Source of the DNA: Phytoseiulus persimilis
Lineage: Eukaryota > Arthropoda > Arachnida > Mesostigmata > Phytoseiidae
Length of the DNA stretch: 64,000 nucleotides
Assembly: GCA_037576195.1 (NCBI GenBank)
Contig: CM075102.1
Coordinates: 43,396,745 to 43,460,744 of the forward strand
Reading direction: 5' to 3'
The position numbers and the translations under genes were made by a program. Shown here piece by piece: positions 23,301-33,693 of the stretch. Position 1 is the first letter of the stretch; the number at the start of each line of letters is the position of its first letter. The notes beneath the pieces are model-generated. The model saw only the letters and a list, made by a program, of their open reading frames with translations, had not been told where the DNA came from and searched no databases.

Positions 23301-23819
23301 CCAGATGTGCTTTCGGCCTAATGGGTTTCCTGCAAGATGAGTTTCCGGTGTAATGGGGCTTTGACAATTTTGGCGGCAGATACACAGGAATCCGTTCGTT
23401 TGGCAGCAATCGTTCGTCGAACGGACTATTGATTTACCTCAAGTGGCATCTCCGACTTTTACAATCCCACAGCTTTTTATTCGAATCAGGTTTCTATTGC
23501 CTACCTCCGCTAAGAGGTTCATCAGTAGTTTTGCAGCGCCGTTTCCTGTTGTCTGAGCTTTGCTCCACACTCACTTGCCGCAATATCGTACCAGATGCGA
23601 CGTTTGTCTCCCCTTTCCCGCCGCGAACGAACGTTGATCAACTCCACAATTTTCCCGTGATACCATATTTCCGAAATTCACAAGTGCCTCACAACTGACT
23701 TCTCCGGCAGCACCGCTCAGCACGCGAATCCACACGTGAACCTTCGACTCGTTCTATCCACACCTCTCGAAACTTTTGAGTGATCGGAGTTTACTAACGG
23801 GACTCGGTGGGAATCCAAC
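20331..23819. other. Spacer between the Helitron fragment and transporter copy 3
   Basis: No gene could be identified over 3.5 kb. The + strand has short protein-like stretches around 21255-21355 (VEFVVEYGPIHVSGIDRRTI) and 21405-21465, the latter ending at a GTAAGT donor-like site (21462), and a frame at 22536-22859. The - strand has a frame at 21727-22164. None matches a family I recognise, and all lengths fit chance. A G-rich phrase at 22380-22395 resembles hAT-end sequence but is too short to call. The region just before 23820 presumably contains the promoter of copy 3. Confidence 0.4.
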
Positions 23820-25211
23820 ATGGCGTCGTTCAGCGAGCCGGCAGCTTTGACCGATTCCACTGCGACCGTTCCCTCGCGAAGTCTGACATGGAGACGTGGA
23901 TCTTGTGTCTTCACATTCTTGTGCATCGGTTGCTTGTTTCAAGGTGCTACGTACTGTCATATGACCGCATTCTTCGATCGATACGCGCAAGAGGAGAAAG
24001 AACTTTCTTCAACCCAGTACGGAATCATCATGGGGTCGTATTGTTTCGTGATGGTGTTCTTGCAACCCCTCACCGCTAAGGTTGTCACTCTCAAGGTTTT
24101 CGATGATAAAACGATCCTATTATTCGGATGGCTCGTTGATGCGACGTTTTGTCTGATCATGTCTTTCGTGTACAAATTGGGTCGAGGTTTTCCTTTCTTC
24201 ATTGGATGCCTCATAGTGCGAGTTCTGGAAGCGTCTGGCAGTGCGGTTGGCTTCATAATGCTGTACGTGGTTACTGGACTGGAATTGAATGAAATCAATC
24301 ACATCGTCATTCCGCTCATAGATACTGTCTACGGACTCTCGGTCGTTGTGGGCCCAGCTCTGAGTGGCTTCCTCTTCGATTTCGGGGGATTCCCGATGCC
24401 GTTCAGAGTGATGGGAGGCAGTCTGATGATTGCAACGATTCTAGCGCTATGCTTGCTACCCAAACCGCGAGCATTGCGCCCGGACGAGATTGCGCCGAAG
24501 GACTTCGGCATCTCGGCCGCTTTGAAGCCACAGGTGATCGTGAACGTGCTATGTACATTGAACGCGTTCATTCTCGTCTCTTCGAATGAGGCTACGTTAG
24601 CTCTACAAATGCACGTAAAGTTCGGAATGGGAGCCAGTGAGTCCGGCCTGCTTTTCCTGTACGCCGGGTGCTTTTACGCCTTATCTAGCCTGTTGTTGGG
24701 TTTCCTCTCGAAAAAAATCACAGATCCTCGTTATTTCGTTCTGTTTGGCCAGCTCGTCTCGTTAGTGGCCCTGGCACTTCAGGGCCCGCTCATTCCCATC
24801 GAACAAACGAAAGGAATCGTCATTCTAGCTCAGATTCTAATAGGATTCGGTGCTGGACCAGCTTTCGTGTGCTCCTACATTCAGTCCCTCAGGTACATCT
24901 CGAGGGGGAAAGAAACCAAAGAAATGTACGCTGCTCTGTCATCCGTGTTCAGTCCAGCATCTTCGGGTGGTTGCGCGCTGGGACCCTTGATTGCGGGCAT
25001 GATCCGCCACTATTTCTCCTATGAGACCGTTATTGCGGCCAACGCTGCACAAACTCTGTTCATGTCGGTGTTATTGATCATCATGATTCTCCAGAGCGAT
25101 GAAACTCCAGAGGACACGAAGCACCCAACGCTGCCGCTCTCTTGGGAATCGGTTCGATCGCCAGAAAACGACCTGACCACTGGCGCTGAGCCGTCACCTG
25201 GACGAACTTGA
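23820..25211 (+). CDS. MFS transporter, SLC18B1-like (copy 3)
   Basis: A complete single-exon gene of 463 residues in the same family as copies 1 and 2. The ATG at 23820 sits in CAACATGG, a good Kozak context. A hydrophilic N-terminus of about 29 residues, rich in Ser and Thr, precedes helix 1. The conserved blocks are ATYCHMTAFFDRYA, SSTQYGIIMGSYCF, EINHIVIPLIDTVYGLSVV, SGFLFDFGGFPMPF, SSNEATLALQM, FGAGPAFVCSYIQSLRYI and CALGPLIAGMIRHYFSYETV. Unlike copies 1 and 2, it has Arg-His in place of (Leu/Val)-Asp before the last FxSY block (helices 11-12). The central linker is shorter and basic-acidic. A tail of about 38 residues follows helix 12. A poly(A) signal lies 168 bases past the stop. The pseudogene at 27.6 kb shares its RH-(Y)-F-S-Y-E-T-V block, so it is probably a duplicate of this gene. 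The transported substrate is not known. Confidence 0.92.
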   Translation: MASFSEPAALTDSTATVPSRSLTWRRGSCVFTFLCIGCLFQGATYCHMTAFFDRYAQEEKELSSTQYGIIMGSYCFVMVFLQPLTAKVVTLKVFDDKTILLFGWLVDATFCLIMSFVYKLGRGFPFFIGCLIVRVLEASGSAVGFIMLYVVTGLELNEINHIVIPLIDTVYGLSVVVGPALSGFLFDFGGFPMPFRVMGGSLMIATILALCLLPKPRALRPDEIAPKDFGISAALKPQVIVNVLCTLNAFILVSSNEATLALQMHVKFGMGASESGLLFLYAGCFYALSSLLLGFLSKKITDPRYFVLFGQLVSLVALALQGPLIPIEQTKGIVILAQILIGFGAGPAFVCSYIQSLRYISRGKETKEMYAALSSVFSPASSGGCALGPLIAGMIRHYFSYETVIAANAAQTLFMSVLLIIMILQSDETPEDTKHPTLPLSWESVRSPENDLTTGAEPSPGRT

Positions 25212-25378
25212 CAAGTTGAGTTAGGAATGTGAAACAAGGCAAAGAATCAGGACTCCCTTTCCCGAATGATCCGTGGAATCTCTACATCAAGGACACCCAT
25301 CTCTCAAGAAGACGTGGATCGAATCCAGTTACGAGTGATATGTGCCACTTCAACCAAGTCTGTGACGCACAAGAAGTA

Positions 25379-25384
25379 AATAAA
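25379..25384 (+). promoter_or_regulatory. Candidate poly(A) signal for transporter copy 3
   Basis: An AATAAA hexamer 168 bases past the stop codon, the first one in the sense direction, in the expected range for a compact 3' UTR. The cleavage site itself is not visible. Confidence 0.5.
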
Positions 25385-27639
25385 GCTGGCACACCGCTAA
25401 TCCCGAGCGGGAGCTCATTCGATGTATTTGACGACCGGATGCCTTCGTAGAACTCTCAGACCGAGGCCGATGAATTTATGGTTTCGGATGTCCGGATCAC
25501 AGCTTTGAAGGGCTACTCTTTCTCGGATGCAGGAGCCTCATGTCCGGAGCTTCCATCTCGAAATACAGATCATTCCAATCGAGCATATACATATATTCTC
25601 ACCTCTGAAATCATTACCGGAGCTGGATCTGTGCAGAAACAGAATATGGCTCCCTTGTTCAGCCCGCACTCAATCGACTCGGACTTCCGTCCCTCATTGT
25701 TCGAGGTAATGAGTTGATCAGCACAGCCTTCATCACCAGTTCTGGTTTCTCGGGACCAGGTTTGAGGCAGCACCGAGGCTTCGCGGAGCTCCTTCCCGGC
25801 ATTCTTCGCAAAGTCGGCTGACGGGACCAGACCAGACGCGAAATTTGTCATCTGCGATTTATACTCCGATGTTTGGGGTGCTGCTGAACCAATGGTTGAG
25901 CGTCATGCCCCTCCCAAGCTCCGGACCCCGAAATGAGAATCGCGCCCCCTTTCCACGAAAAATCAAAAAATCCTAGTTCCGCGAAGCAGGCTGCTCGGCC
26001 CAGAATCCCCGAAACACACCAGAAGATCTCGATTCCGAGAACCGAATTCTGGCTGATAAGCCCTGATCTCGGTCTCGGGAGAATGGGCAGGTTCCAGGAG
26101 CCCTACTCTCAAAACCGTTCTTGGAATGGATCAGATATCGCTCCTGAACGGAGAGAAACCGAGTGAAGAATGAGAGAGGAACTCTGTCAACAAACTCCAT
26201 GAAGCAACCCACCTCATGGACGACTTCCCTGTAAGGCTCATCTCTCTGAACCACGCTGCGGTTGTCTCGGAGGACAACCAGTCCGTTGTTGGCTCTCAAA
26301 ATCAGGCCGTCAGTTCCTCCACCGTGTCAGATGACAAGGGAACCAATGCAGCGCTGTCGAAACGTATCGCTCACAGACCTTATGACGAGGTCCATTGCGC
26401 CATATAGACTATCGGATGTCAAAATTTGAAACCAGAAACACAACACATAAAGGGAAAGCATAGCTCAGAGGAGAAGTTCCGGGCAGGAAGAATGGTCACA
26501 GACTTCTCAGAGGCCACTCGGGCTCTCTGGAAATTCATCGGAAGCACTGTGCATGCGGGGAGATTCGGACTGTGGAGCGCTCCATCGGATTCAAATCCAG
26601 TCTTTCTGAGATGGGCCAGAACCTTTCCGTATGTTTTCCTTTCGAGACCCTCGAGTCTTGCATCGTAGGTCATCGTTCACACTGCACACGCAACCGATTC
26701 TGCATTCCTCTTCCCAACTCTGCGATGGTGAGTTGATAAAACAGGTGAGTCTATGTGCATGAATTTCCATTCTATCATCAGAGCCCGGAGTGTGGAGCAA
26801 ATCAGATACGTTCTGCCGAAACTCACGACTTTCGTGCGTAGAAATGTGCAATCGTTATCCAATTCCAGGGTTCCTCCTCGTTTCATGGCAGACTCTTTTC
26901 AGATGATGCTGTTTTCCTCGGAAGTTCCCTGGATCGGCTCGAAATTAGGGCATGGGTTCGCGCACTTCTCAACTCGATCATCAGAGGTATCATTCGAGAC
27001 GAGTGTTCGCCCTATACCTTTATACGGCGTCATCACCATTTATCCTGGAAATAGCTCAAGGTTCGATTCTGGTTCCGGAGACCTCATCTTATCAATCTGA
27101 TTGCTGTCCTGTTTTCAGTATTCTCAAAGAGCGAGTCACCACAGCGACTTCCGTTCTTGTGATCACGCCAGTTTGTTTGCCTTGACAGACTCCTGAGCAG
27201 AATTCCCGGCTTCCATCTATCGTTGACTGTTAGATAAAGACGCCATGCAGGTACCGTTGATACTTGCGCAGGCAGCTCGCCGCCGAATTTGGGTGTTGGT
27301 TCTATCGAGGCTCGAATCGGACGAAATACACAAAATGATCAGCCTTCTGTCCGGAACGATCTGAGGAAGGTTCGGAACGAAAAGTCGTATCTTAAGCTGA
27401 CTCCCGATGATTCAGACTTTTCGCGGCTCAGTGTTTGAAAGCGTTTCAATGTCTTAAGTGCCCTATCATTGTGGTGACACGATTGTTTTCAAGGCCGAAA
27501 ACTTCGCATCGACGGGGACGGGGGTCGAACTAGAAAGTTACGACGAGGCTCGAGAAGAAGAGGCTCAGAACGAACGGAAACCAAATGAGCTCCGCGAACG
27601 TCAGACATCGTCCGTCAGAGAATGGAGGCAAACCTAGAA
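25385..27639. other. Spacer between transporter copy 3 and the first pseudogene
   Basis: No gene is recognised. Open frames of 80-115 codons at 26426-26668 and 26753-27100 lack any known motif. A short QGSIL phrase near 27058 recalls the reverse-transcriptase motif, but its surroundings do not support a retroelement. The end of the stretch could hold the undetectable front part of the pseudogene that begins near 27640. Confidence 0.4.
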
Positions 27640-28085
27640 CTTGTCCACCTGTTCCACTTTGTCAGCCTTTGAAGAGCTTCTCGACGGAGCCTCGTCGAGG
27701 TTCGTTTCAAAGGAGATATAAGACTCTCTGAATTCGCAACGTTTGGTCAACACCTATGACTGACAGCTCTGGCGTTTTGGAGCCCTTCGCTCCGACTCGA
27801 CCCACGAGGGAAATCGTTGTTCTGGCCGAGATTTTCAGGGGAGCCAGGACTGAGCCCCCATTCGTGAGCTCTCACATTCGCTCCCCGGCTCCATCTTTTG
27901 GCAAAGGAGACAGCAGACATGTGCGCTGCGTCGTCATCCATCCTCAGTCCAGCATCTTCAATCGGTTCTGCAATGGGACCTAGGGCAGCACACGTCATTC
28001 GTCAACACTCGTCGGAGGAAACAACGGTCGATGACAACGCCGAACGGACCACGTTGATGACATCGTCAATATTTGCGTCGATTCG
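27640..28085 (+). pseudogene. Decayed SLC18B1-like transporter, C-terminal half
   Basis: A broken copy covering roughly helices 8 to 12 of the transporter family, readable only by switching frames. In order: FVSKEI near 27700-27717 (copy 3 FLSKKI); TFGQ-x-LTALAFWSPS near 27740-27785 (copy 3 LFGQLVSLVALALQGP); REIVVLAEIF and PPFVSSHIRS at 27808-27880 (copy 3 GIVILAQIL and PAFVCSYIQS); then MCAASSSILSPASSIGSAMG and IRQHSSEETTVDDNAERT at 27919-28050 (copy 3 MYAALSSVFSPASSGGCALG and IRHYFSYETVIAANAAQT). At least three frameshifts and an in-frame stop rule out a working protein. The front half is missing or unrecognisable. The RH-S-E-T block makes copy 3 the nearest intact relative. It has the same orientation as the rest of the array. 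Confidence 0.78.
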
Positions 28086-31000
28086 CTCAACTCATCGGAG
28101 ACACTCGAAAAACCAAGCTCTCGGGAACAGCCGAAAACCGTTCGGTGGGCAACTTATCCAGGAAAAAATATCTCACAATGCGCGGATCCTCCGTGAACTA
28201 GTCACCAATAGTCACCAACCACGGATTTGGTCACGCGGGGTGACTGGGGATGAGAATTGAGGATGACCGGGGTCGAACCGGATCGCCGTGAACCACATCC
28301 AAACGGCTATCGCGGCTTTCTCCGCGCTCTCCGCCAATTCGGTCTGTCAGTAGTTTGAACGATGGCAATGCCTTATGAAACCATCTCGGTCTCTCCTTAG
28401 ACGGCAACGATCGGGCTGTAGCAGAAATGAAAGCAGTACGGTCTCTGCTTATGATCTCCTTTCTTCCCCTCGTCCAGGTGCGTTACGGCCGAAGCCTCTG
28501 AACGGGTTCCAGTGCTCGCGGAGACGGCCTCTATCTGTATGAGCGTACTCGTGGATGGTGTTGTTCTGGGGCGTAACTGCAGCCAGGACTCAGATGTACT
28601 CCATGACGATCGGCGCTCCTTGAAGAGGGAATGCGGTACCATGAGCAATATTCTTTACCAGACTTGTTCTTCCCACATTTGGTATCGACAATATCACTTT
28701 TTACTACTCTATCGAGAGGCGATTCACAGTATCGGTGAGCTGACCCTCTTCCATGGAAAGACGTGACAGCTAGACTAATCTCTTCATGATCAATACTCGC
28801 TGGCAGCGATGGAGACGGAAACCGAGCATTCCCCGCTGAAAGGATGCCCTAAATGTTCAAAGTGAGGAAAATTTGACACGAAAAATGTCCCATGATGGTA
28901 GTCAACCCAGAACCCTCGATTAACGTGCGATTATTGTCACGACACGGAGAAAATCCCTGTGAATGAAATGATATGCGCCTCATTCCGGATCTGATGCTTT
29001 TTCGAGGCCAATCATCATCTTTAGATATGTGTGCTCATATCCTCCAAAACGAGCCCGTAGATTTAGGCGAGATCGAGAAACATCAGTCGCTCGCGTCTCT
29101 GGAAGCTTTTCCCGCGTGACGCGTTGTTCAAGAGTTTTCCCGTTTGGGAGGGGGTCTACCGCCGCGATTTTCACGGGAGCGCATGAGTGAACGAGTCTGT
29201 GTTGTACGGGTGTTTCCAATCGAGTCTACGACAGACAGTAGCTCAATTCTGACGCACGCATCGCAACTGAACCAACATGTGTTCCACAAGACTCTAGCTG
29301 CGTTCGAACGGACCACTTCGATTGCGAAACAAAACTTCCAGAATGCCACAAGCCTAGCTGAATCCAGCAAGAGTTGGCCGCCTCGTCATCACGCGTATCC
29401 CCGACACAGCCACGATAGCCAGAGCTTTCAGCATTCGCAATTCTTGGAGAGAATAGGTACGATGGACAAACGCTCCTTAGGGGCTCGCGTTGGTCGAGGT
29501 AATAGATGAGGGAAATCCACGTTGTGCTCACAGCATTGTCGAAATCAGCGGGATCATTCCATTCTCATGTGGATCAAGTGCACATGAACGTTTTCGGGCC
29601 CAGGCGTGGCGTTACTGATCCCGACGAAATACCGGGAGCTGCAAGAGTATGGTCAAGGGCAGCGTCATGCGACACGTGTCGTTCCGCCGTTGCGACCATT
29701 CGAGGGAAAATGACTGGAGCGAGTAGCAAGCTCAGTACAATTTCGAAACCTGGGAGATCACACGCATGCATGTATCTTCGCCGCAGAAAAACATCAACAT
29801 CTAAATCGACAGCGCGTTCAGAATGATCAAGATATCCCCAAGATCAGTGCAGTCCGCGAAAACAAGGACGTTTGGGGTACGGCACGGAAGTACATGCTAT
29901 GAAACAGATTAGAATGAGCATAGGACTTGATTCTAATACATTCCATGGGCTTCTGGTGGAGTTTCTTGACACTCGCGTTTTCGAAAAATTGACACTTTTT
30001 CGAAAAGAGCGGGGAGCAGCACCGAAAACAACGATGGGCCGCGGAGGGGTTCTGATGGGCGTGGAAAAATCGAAAATGGTGGCTCCCGATGGTTCGAGCC
30101 ATGCCTCGTGTGAAATTTTCTGGCAAATCCGAAACTTTACGGATCGAAACGTGAAGGATGACCACGTGTGAGGCAGCGAGATATACGACATGTTGTCATG
30201 GACGCATCCAACGGTACAGTCAGTTTCACGTAGAACATCGAAGCCCCGCAATTTGATTGAGACTAGGGAAACCCGTACTTCTGAGTTCATCTATCGTACC
30301 GGAGAGAGTACTGATTATTGAATCATGAATTCCCCTGCATTTTGATTCAGTTCTGGAAATTTCCCGAAACCAAGGCGTACTGTATATTCATCTGGAACAG
30401 CTATTCTCAGAAATTCCAAAGAGAATTCGTTCTCGCTACCACCGATTGGCACATCGCCTCTAGCGTTCCTGCAATATGAAGGAAACTATGGAAGATCAGG
30501 GTGTCCTATTCGAATGTTCACACTGTTCGTCAGTGCGAACTCTGAAACATAATATGTCAGGTTCCAGTCAGGCTGTGTGCCATTACGGTCGAGGTGTGTT
30601 ATCACTTGTTAAAGAATGGAGTTTACTTAATTCGTATTCTCCACCTGTTAAGAAGGCTGAACTCAGAAGCTTATCGCCTTTCCTGGAGGAGCCAGACGTC
30701 CGAGCGGGTTCCATTGTAGCTCCGGGGAAGTTTGCTGTGGGGATTCTTAGTGCGGAAACACGGCTCAGCTTCGGGAGCAGCACGGCAATCAATGATTGTC
30801 TACGAGATTTCAGTCCACGGTATCCAGCGCAGACTTTTCAGAGGTCATGACGAGCGACGATCGATCTCTGCGCTCTTCCCAAAGTCTACTCGGAAGGCGC
30901 TCGAGCAGATGTTCCGGCGAACTGCCTCAAATGCCTATCTAGGCGTTTCTCTCAGCATCATGCTTATTTCTGGTACTGTCTGCACATTGCGCTCACTTCG

Positions 31001-31859
31001 CATCGCAACAGATCTATGTGCTTCGCGGAATCACTAAAGGTGGGAAGATGACACAGTGCTGATAGAGTTAAATTTTCACATGAGATGGGGATTGGCGACC
31101 TCAGTACCCTCGGGCGGCAGGTTTGAGATCCCTCGTAAAAATAGGATTGGGAAGTACGCGGAAGCTCCCCGGATTGTGACTCGTGTGCTTGATTCATCAA
31201 GACGCTCCTGAAAGCATGGAACTGTGGAGGGATCCAAAACTAGGAAGAGAAGGGGAGAAACTTCGCATCGTGGACCCATCCGAACTGGGCGCGCATTTTC
31301 GGAAGAAACCCTGATGCTGAAGCTGCAATAGCAGAATCCTCAGCCACCACACTTTTCGCTCCAATATGCGTAGTATACGAGTGCTCGATTCCCAAAAATT
31401 TTGCGATCTCGAGGATCGATCCCAGCTTCCGGGGCGCTCGAACGAAGGTGAGCTTAACAACTTTGGGCTCCGACTCGGGTCTGCGGGTGCTCTCGAGGCT
31501 CGATCCCAGTCTCCTTCCCCGGAAACATTAGCGAAAATCCATCGACTCGTTCCGGTCTGTCAGGAGTTCCAAAGGAGGCATCGGGAGAAAGTTGTTCCGA
31601 GAGTGATGTTGTTACATTCGGCCTTCGGAGCCGCTCAGGTTTTGCCAGATTCAACCACAAGGCATGGACCGTCGGCCACCCTGTAGATCCAATAGTGTTT
31701 TGCTCGAGTTTTCCATTGTTTAGATAAGAGAATTAATTCACTATGAACATCTGTTCGCACGACGCGGTTGCAACTGAGACGACTAAACAAGTTCGGGGAT
31801 AGGAAAATTCAAATTAGTCGATCGAAGGCTTCACCGCATGAGCGAGGAGGTCCGCGTGC
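28086..31859. other. Spacer between the two transporter pseudogenes
   Basis: No gene is recognised over 3.8 kb. Open frames such as 29144-29509, 29844-30290 (-) and 30476-30850 have no family match; the last has an isolated C-x2-C. Two TTTTCGAAAA palindromes lie about 20 bases apart near 29978-30006, and a phrase with GGGCGTGG and ATCGAAAA near 30057-30077 recurs loosely, in inverted order, at about 34021-34080. This hints at a short repeat family I cannot define. Confidence 0.4.
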
Positions 31860-32885
31860 TGTCACCTGACGTTCCGTTACCCAACTTGATCGCTTGAGTC
31901 TTCGTGTTTCATAGCTGCGCCGGCTGGCGAGCGGATGAGCGTTTTCTAGTGAAACTTCGCGACTCACTCCCATGAGACGTCCTCTGTCAACCTACTCCAC
32001 TCTCTCGCGTTGAAGGTGGAAGGGTTCTCTCCAGCTCCGTCCGGCAATATCATGGGATCTCGTTGCGTCGTGAGAGTGTTCGTAGAGCTCTTCTCACCGC
32101 GAAAAATGTGGATTTGAATCATCCCCCGTACCGATCGATGCAACATCTCTTCCGAGCAAATCTTTCACGCACATGACCAGACAGAGAGCTCCATTTTCCC
32201 CCGATTGTCTCAACATGCGTTCTCTTAGGCTGCACGTGCTGACTGAACCGGAGTGGAGCGAAATCAATCACATTGTCATCCCGCTGTTGGAAACAATTCA
32301 CGGGCTATCTGTGTTTCCGTACCAGCAGTGAGCCACATGCCCCGGGGTCCGGAAAGTACCCAGTGCCGTTGTGCGCCATTGAAGCGGCGTTGTTCACTCC
32401 AATGATTCTGGCTTCGTGCTTTTCCGCGACCCACTGGAATCGGTTGCGTGTGAGCAAGAACCGGAGAGCGTCGGCGAGTGGACGGCATCAGGGGTACGGT
32501 GATCCTGCACTTCCCAAGTACGACGACGACTCCCGCTGTGCTCTCTCTATGTCAGTGAATCGACGCTGGCTTTACGCACAAACGTCAAATTTAGGATGAA
32601 TGCGACTGAGTCGGGCCTGCTGTTGCTCTGCGCTGGAAGGGTGTAAGCCGTATTTGGCCCAGACTGGGGGATCATCTCGGAGAAAGTTTCCAATCTTCGA
32701 TATCTCGTATTGTTCGGTCAACTCCCGACGTTGCTTGCCTTGGCTCTCCAAAGTCCACTCATCTGGATCGAGCAAACGACATGTCGACAACAGACTCGTC
32801 CAAGTGGTTTCTTCAGCTATACGGGAAAGTCTTTGAACGGGCAGGAAACGTCTTTGACAGCGCTCAGCCGGTCGGCCTGAGATGT
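31860..32885 (+). pseudogene. Decayed SLC18B1-like transporter, nearly full length
   Basis: A broken copy that can be followed from before helix 1 to about helix 11 by moving between frames. IA*VFVFHSCAG near 31889-31924 matches copy 2 (IALVFGFLCAG). ATHSHETSS near 31955 matches ATYSHVTSF. NIMGSRCVVRVFVELFS near 32046-32096 matches the helix 2 block IIMGSYCFVMVFLQPLT. IDATSLPSKSF and RAPFSPDCL at 32131-32200 match helices 3-4. SEINHIVIPLLETIHGLSV at 32257-32313 is almost intact. GSGKYPVPLCAIEAALF near 32349-32399, LYVSESTLALRTNVKF near 32547-32594, TESGLLLLCAG near 32605-32637 and YLVLFGQLPTLLALALQSP near 32701-32757 follow. After a small deletion, FFSYTGKSL and QETSLTALSRSA end the match near 32871. 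Stops and several frameshifts show it is not functional. Its closest intact relatives are copies 2 and 3. Confidence 0.87.
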
Positions 32886-33661
32886 TTTGGCTTTCGTTGT
32901 ACGTAAATATGTAACGAATTGTTATTCCGAAGTTCATGGGGAATACCCGGAGCAATACTCTCGCCGTTCGGGATAGAACCTTCTCATTCATGTCATCAAT
33001 GGGATGAGGACAAAGGTGAAAGGATGACCTAACCCGATTTCACTGAGCAGAACACCCTAAGTAATGTCGACTGCCGAAGACACTGATATCGGGGATGCCT
33101 ACACATACCATCCACCATCTCAACGCGTGGTGTTTCAAATGGTTCGGTTGTGGATTGCATCTCGAGCATGGCTATCTGCCAGTTCGGAGGCCATTCTTCA
33201 TCATGGAAACTCCTGCGGTTTTCTGTTAAGCTACTCTCCGCTTCGGTCGAGGTATATCCATGCTTGGTAGCGGCTTCGTCGCTCTGAAGAGCCCTAGCAC
33301 TGCGCATGTTCTACTATTGGGTCGATTCAAAAGTCGTGGGACCCTGATTCCAACCGCTCATGAGGAAGATAATAAAATGTACGAAATAGGCGGGGTTCAA
33401 TCAGCCTACAGACGCGAGCGAATGCGACATGATTATGACTTCACAAGCGGCCTACTCACGCGAGCGATTCAACTGGAATGGTCAAGAATAGAAAAATCGC
33501 GATCTCCTGGTGCCGGCGAAACCGAGATCATGACTCCCTATATCATCTTCAGTATTATAAAATTCGTCGAGGAATGCGCAGTTTCAGAAAGAATTGTACT
33601 TTTTTGTCGGCCCGGAAGATTCGATTTTTCCGTGATTGTTTTCCGGTCGATTTTCGGTCGT

Positions 33662-33693
33662 CCCATGCATGAAAGAGTGGTTTCATGCATGGG
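33662..33693. repeat. Perfect inverted repeat, 13-base arms, 6-base loop
   Basis: CCCATGCATGAAA and its exact reverse complement TTTCATGCATGGG flank GAGTGG. A perfect pair of this length so closely spaced is unlikely by chance. It could be the subterminal hairpin of a Helitron-type element, since CTAG follows 15 bases after the right arm (33709-33712), but no other Helitron feature is nearby. Confidence 0.75.

Noticed and set aside
26890..27110. QGSIL phrase suggesting a reverse transcriptase
   Set aside because: The neighbouring residues do not follow the RT pattern (no GVPQGSxxGPxLF context, no YADD in range), so it is most likely coincidence.
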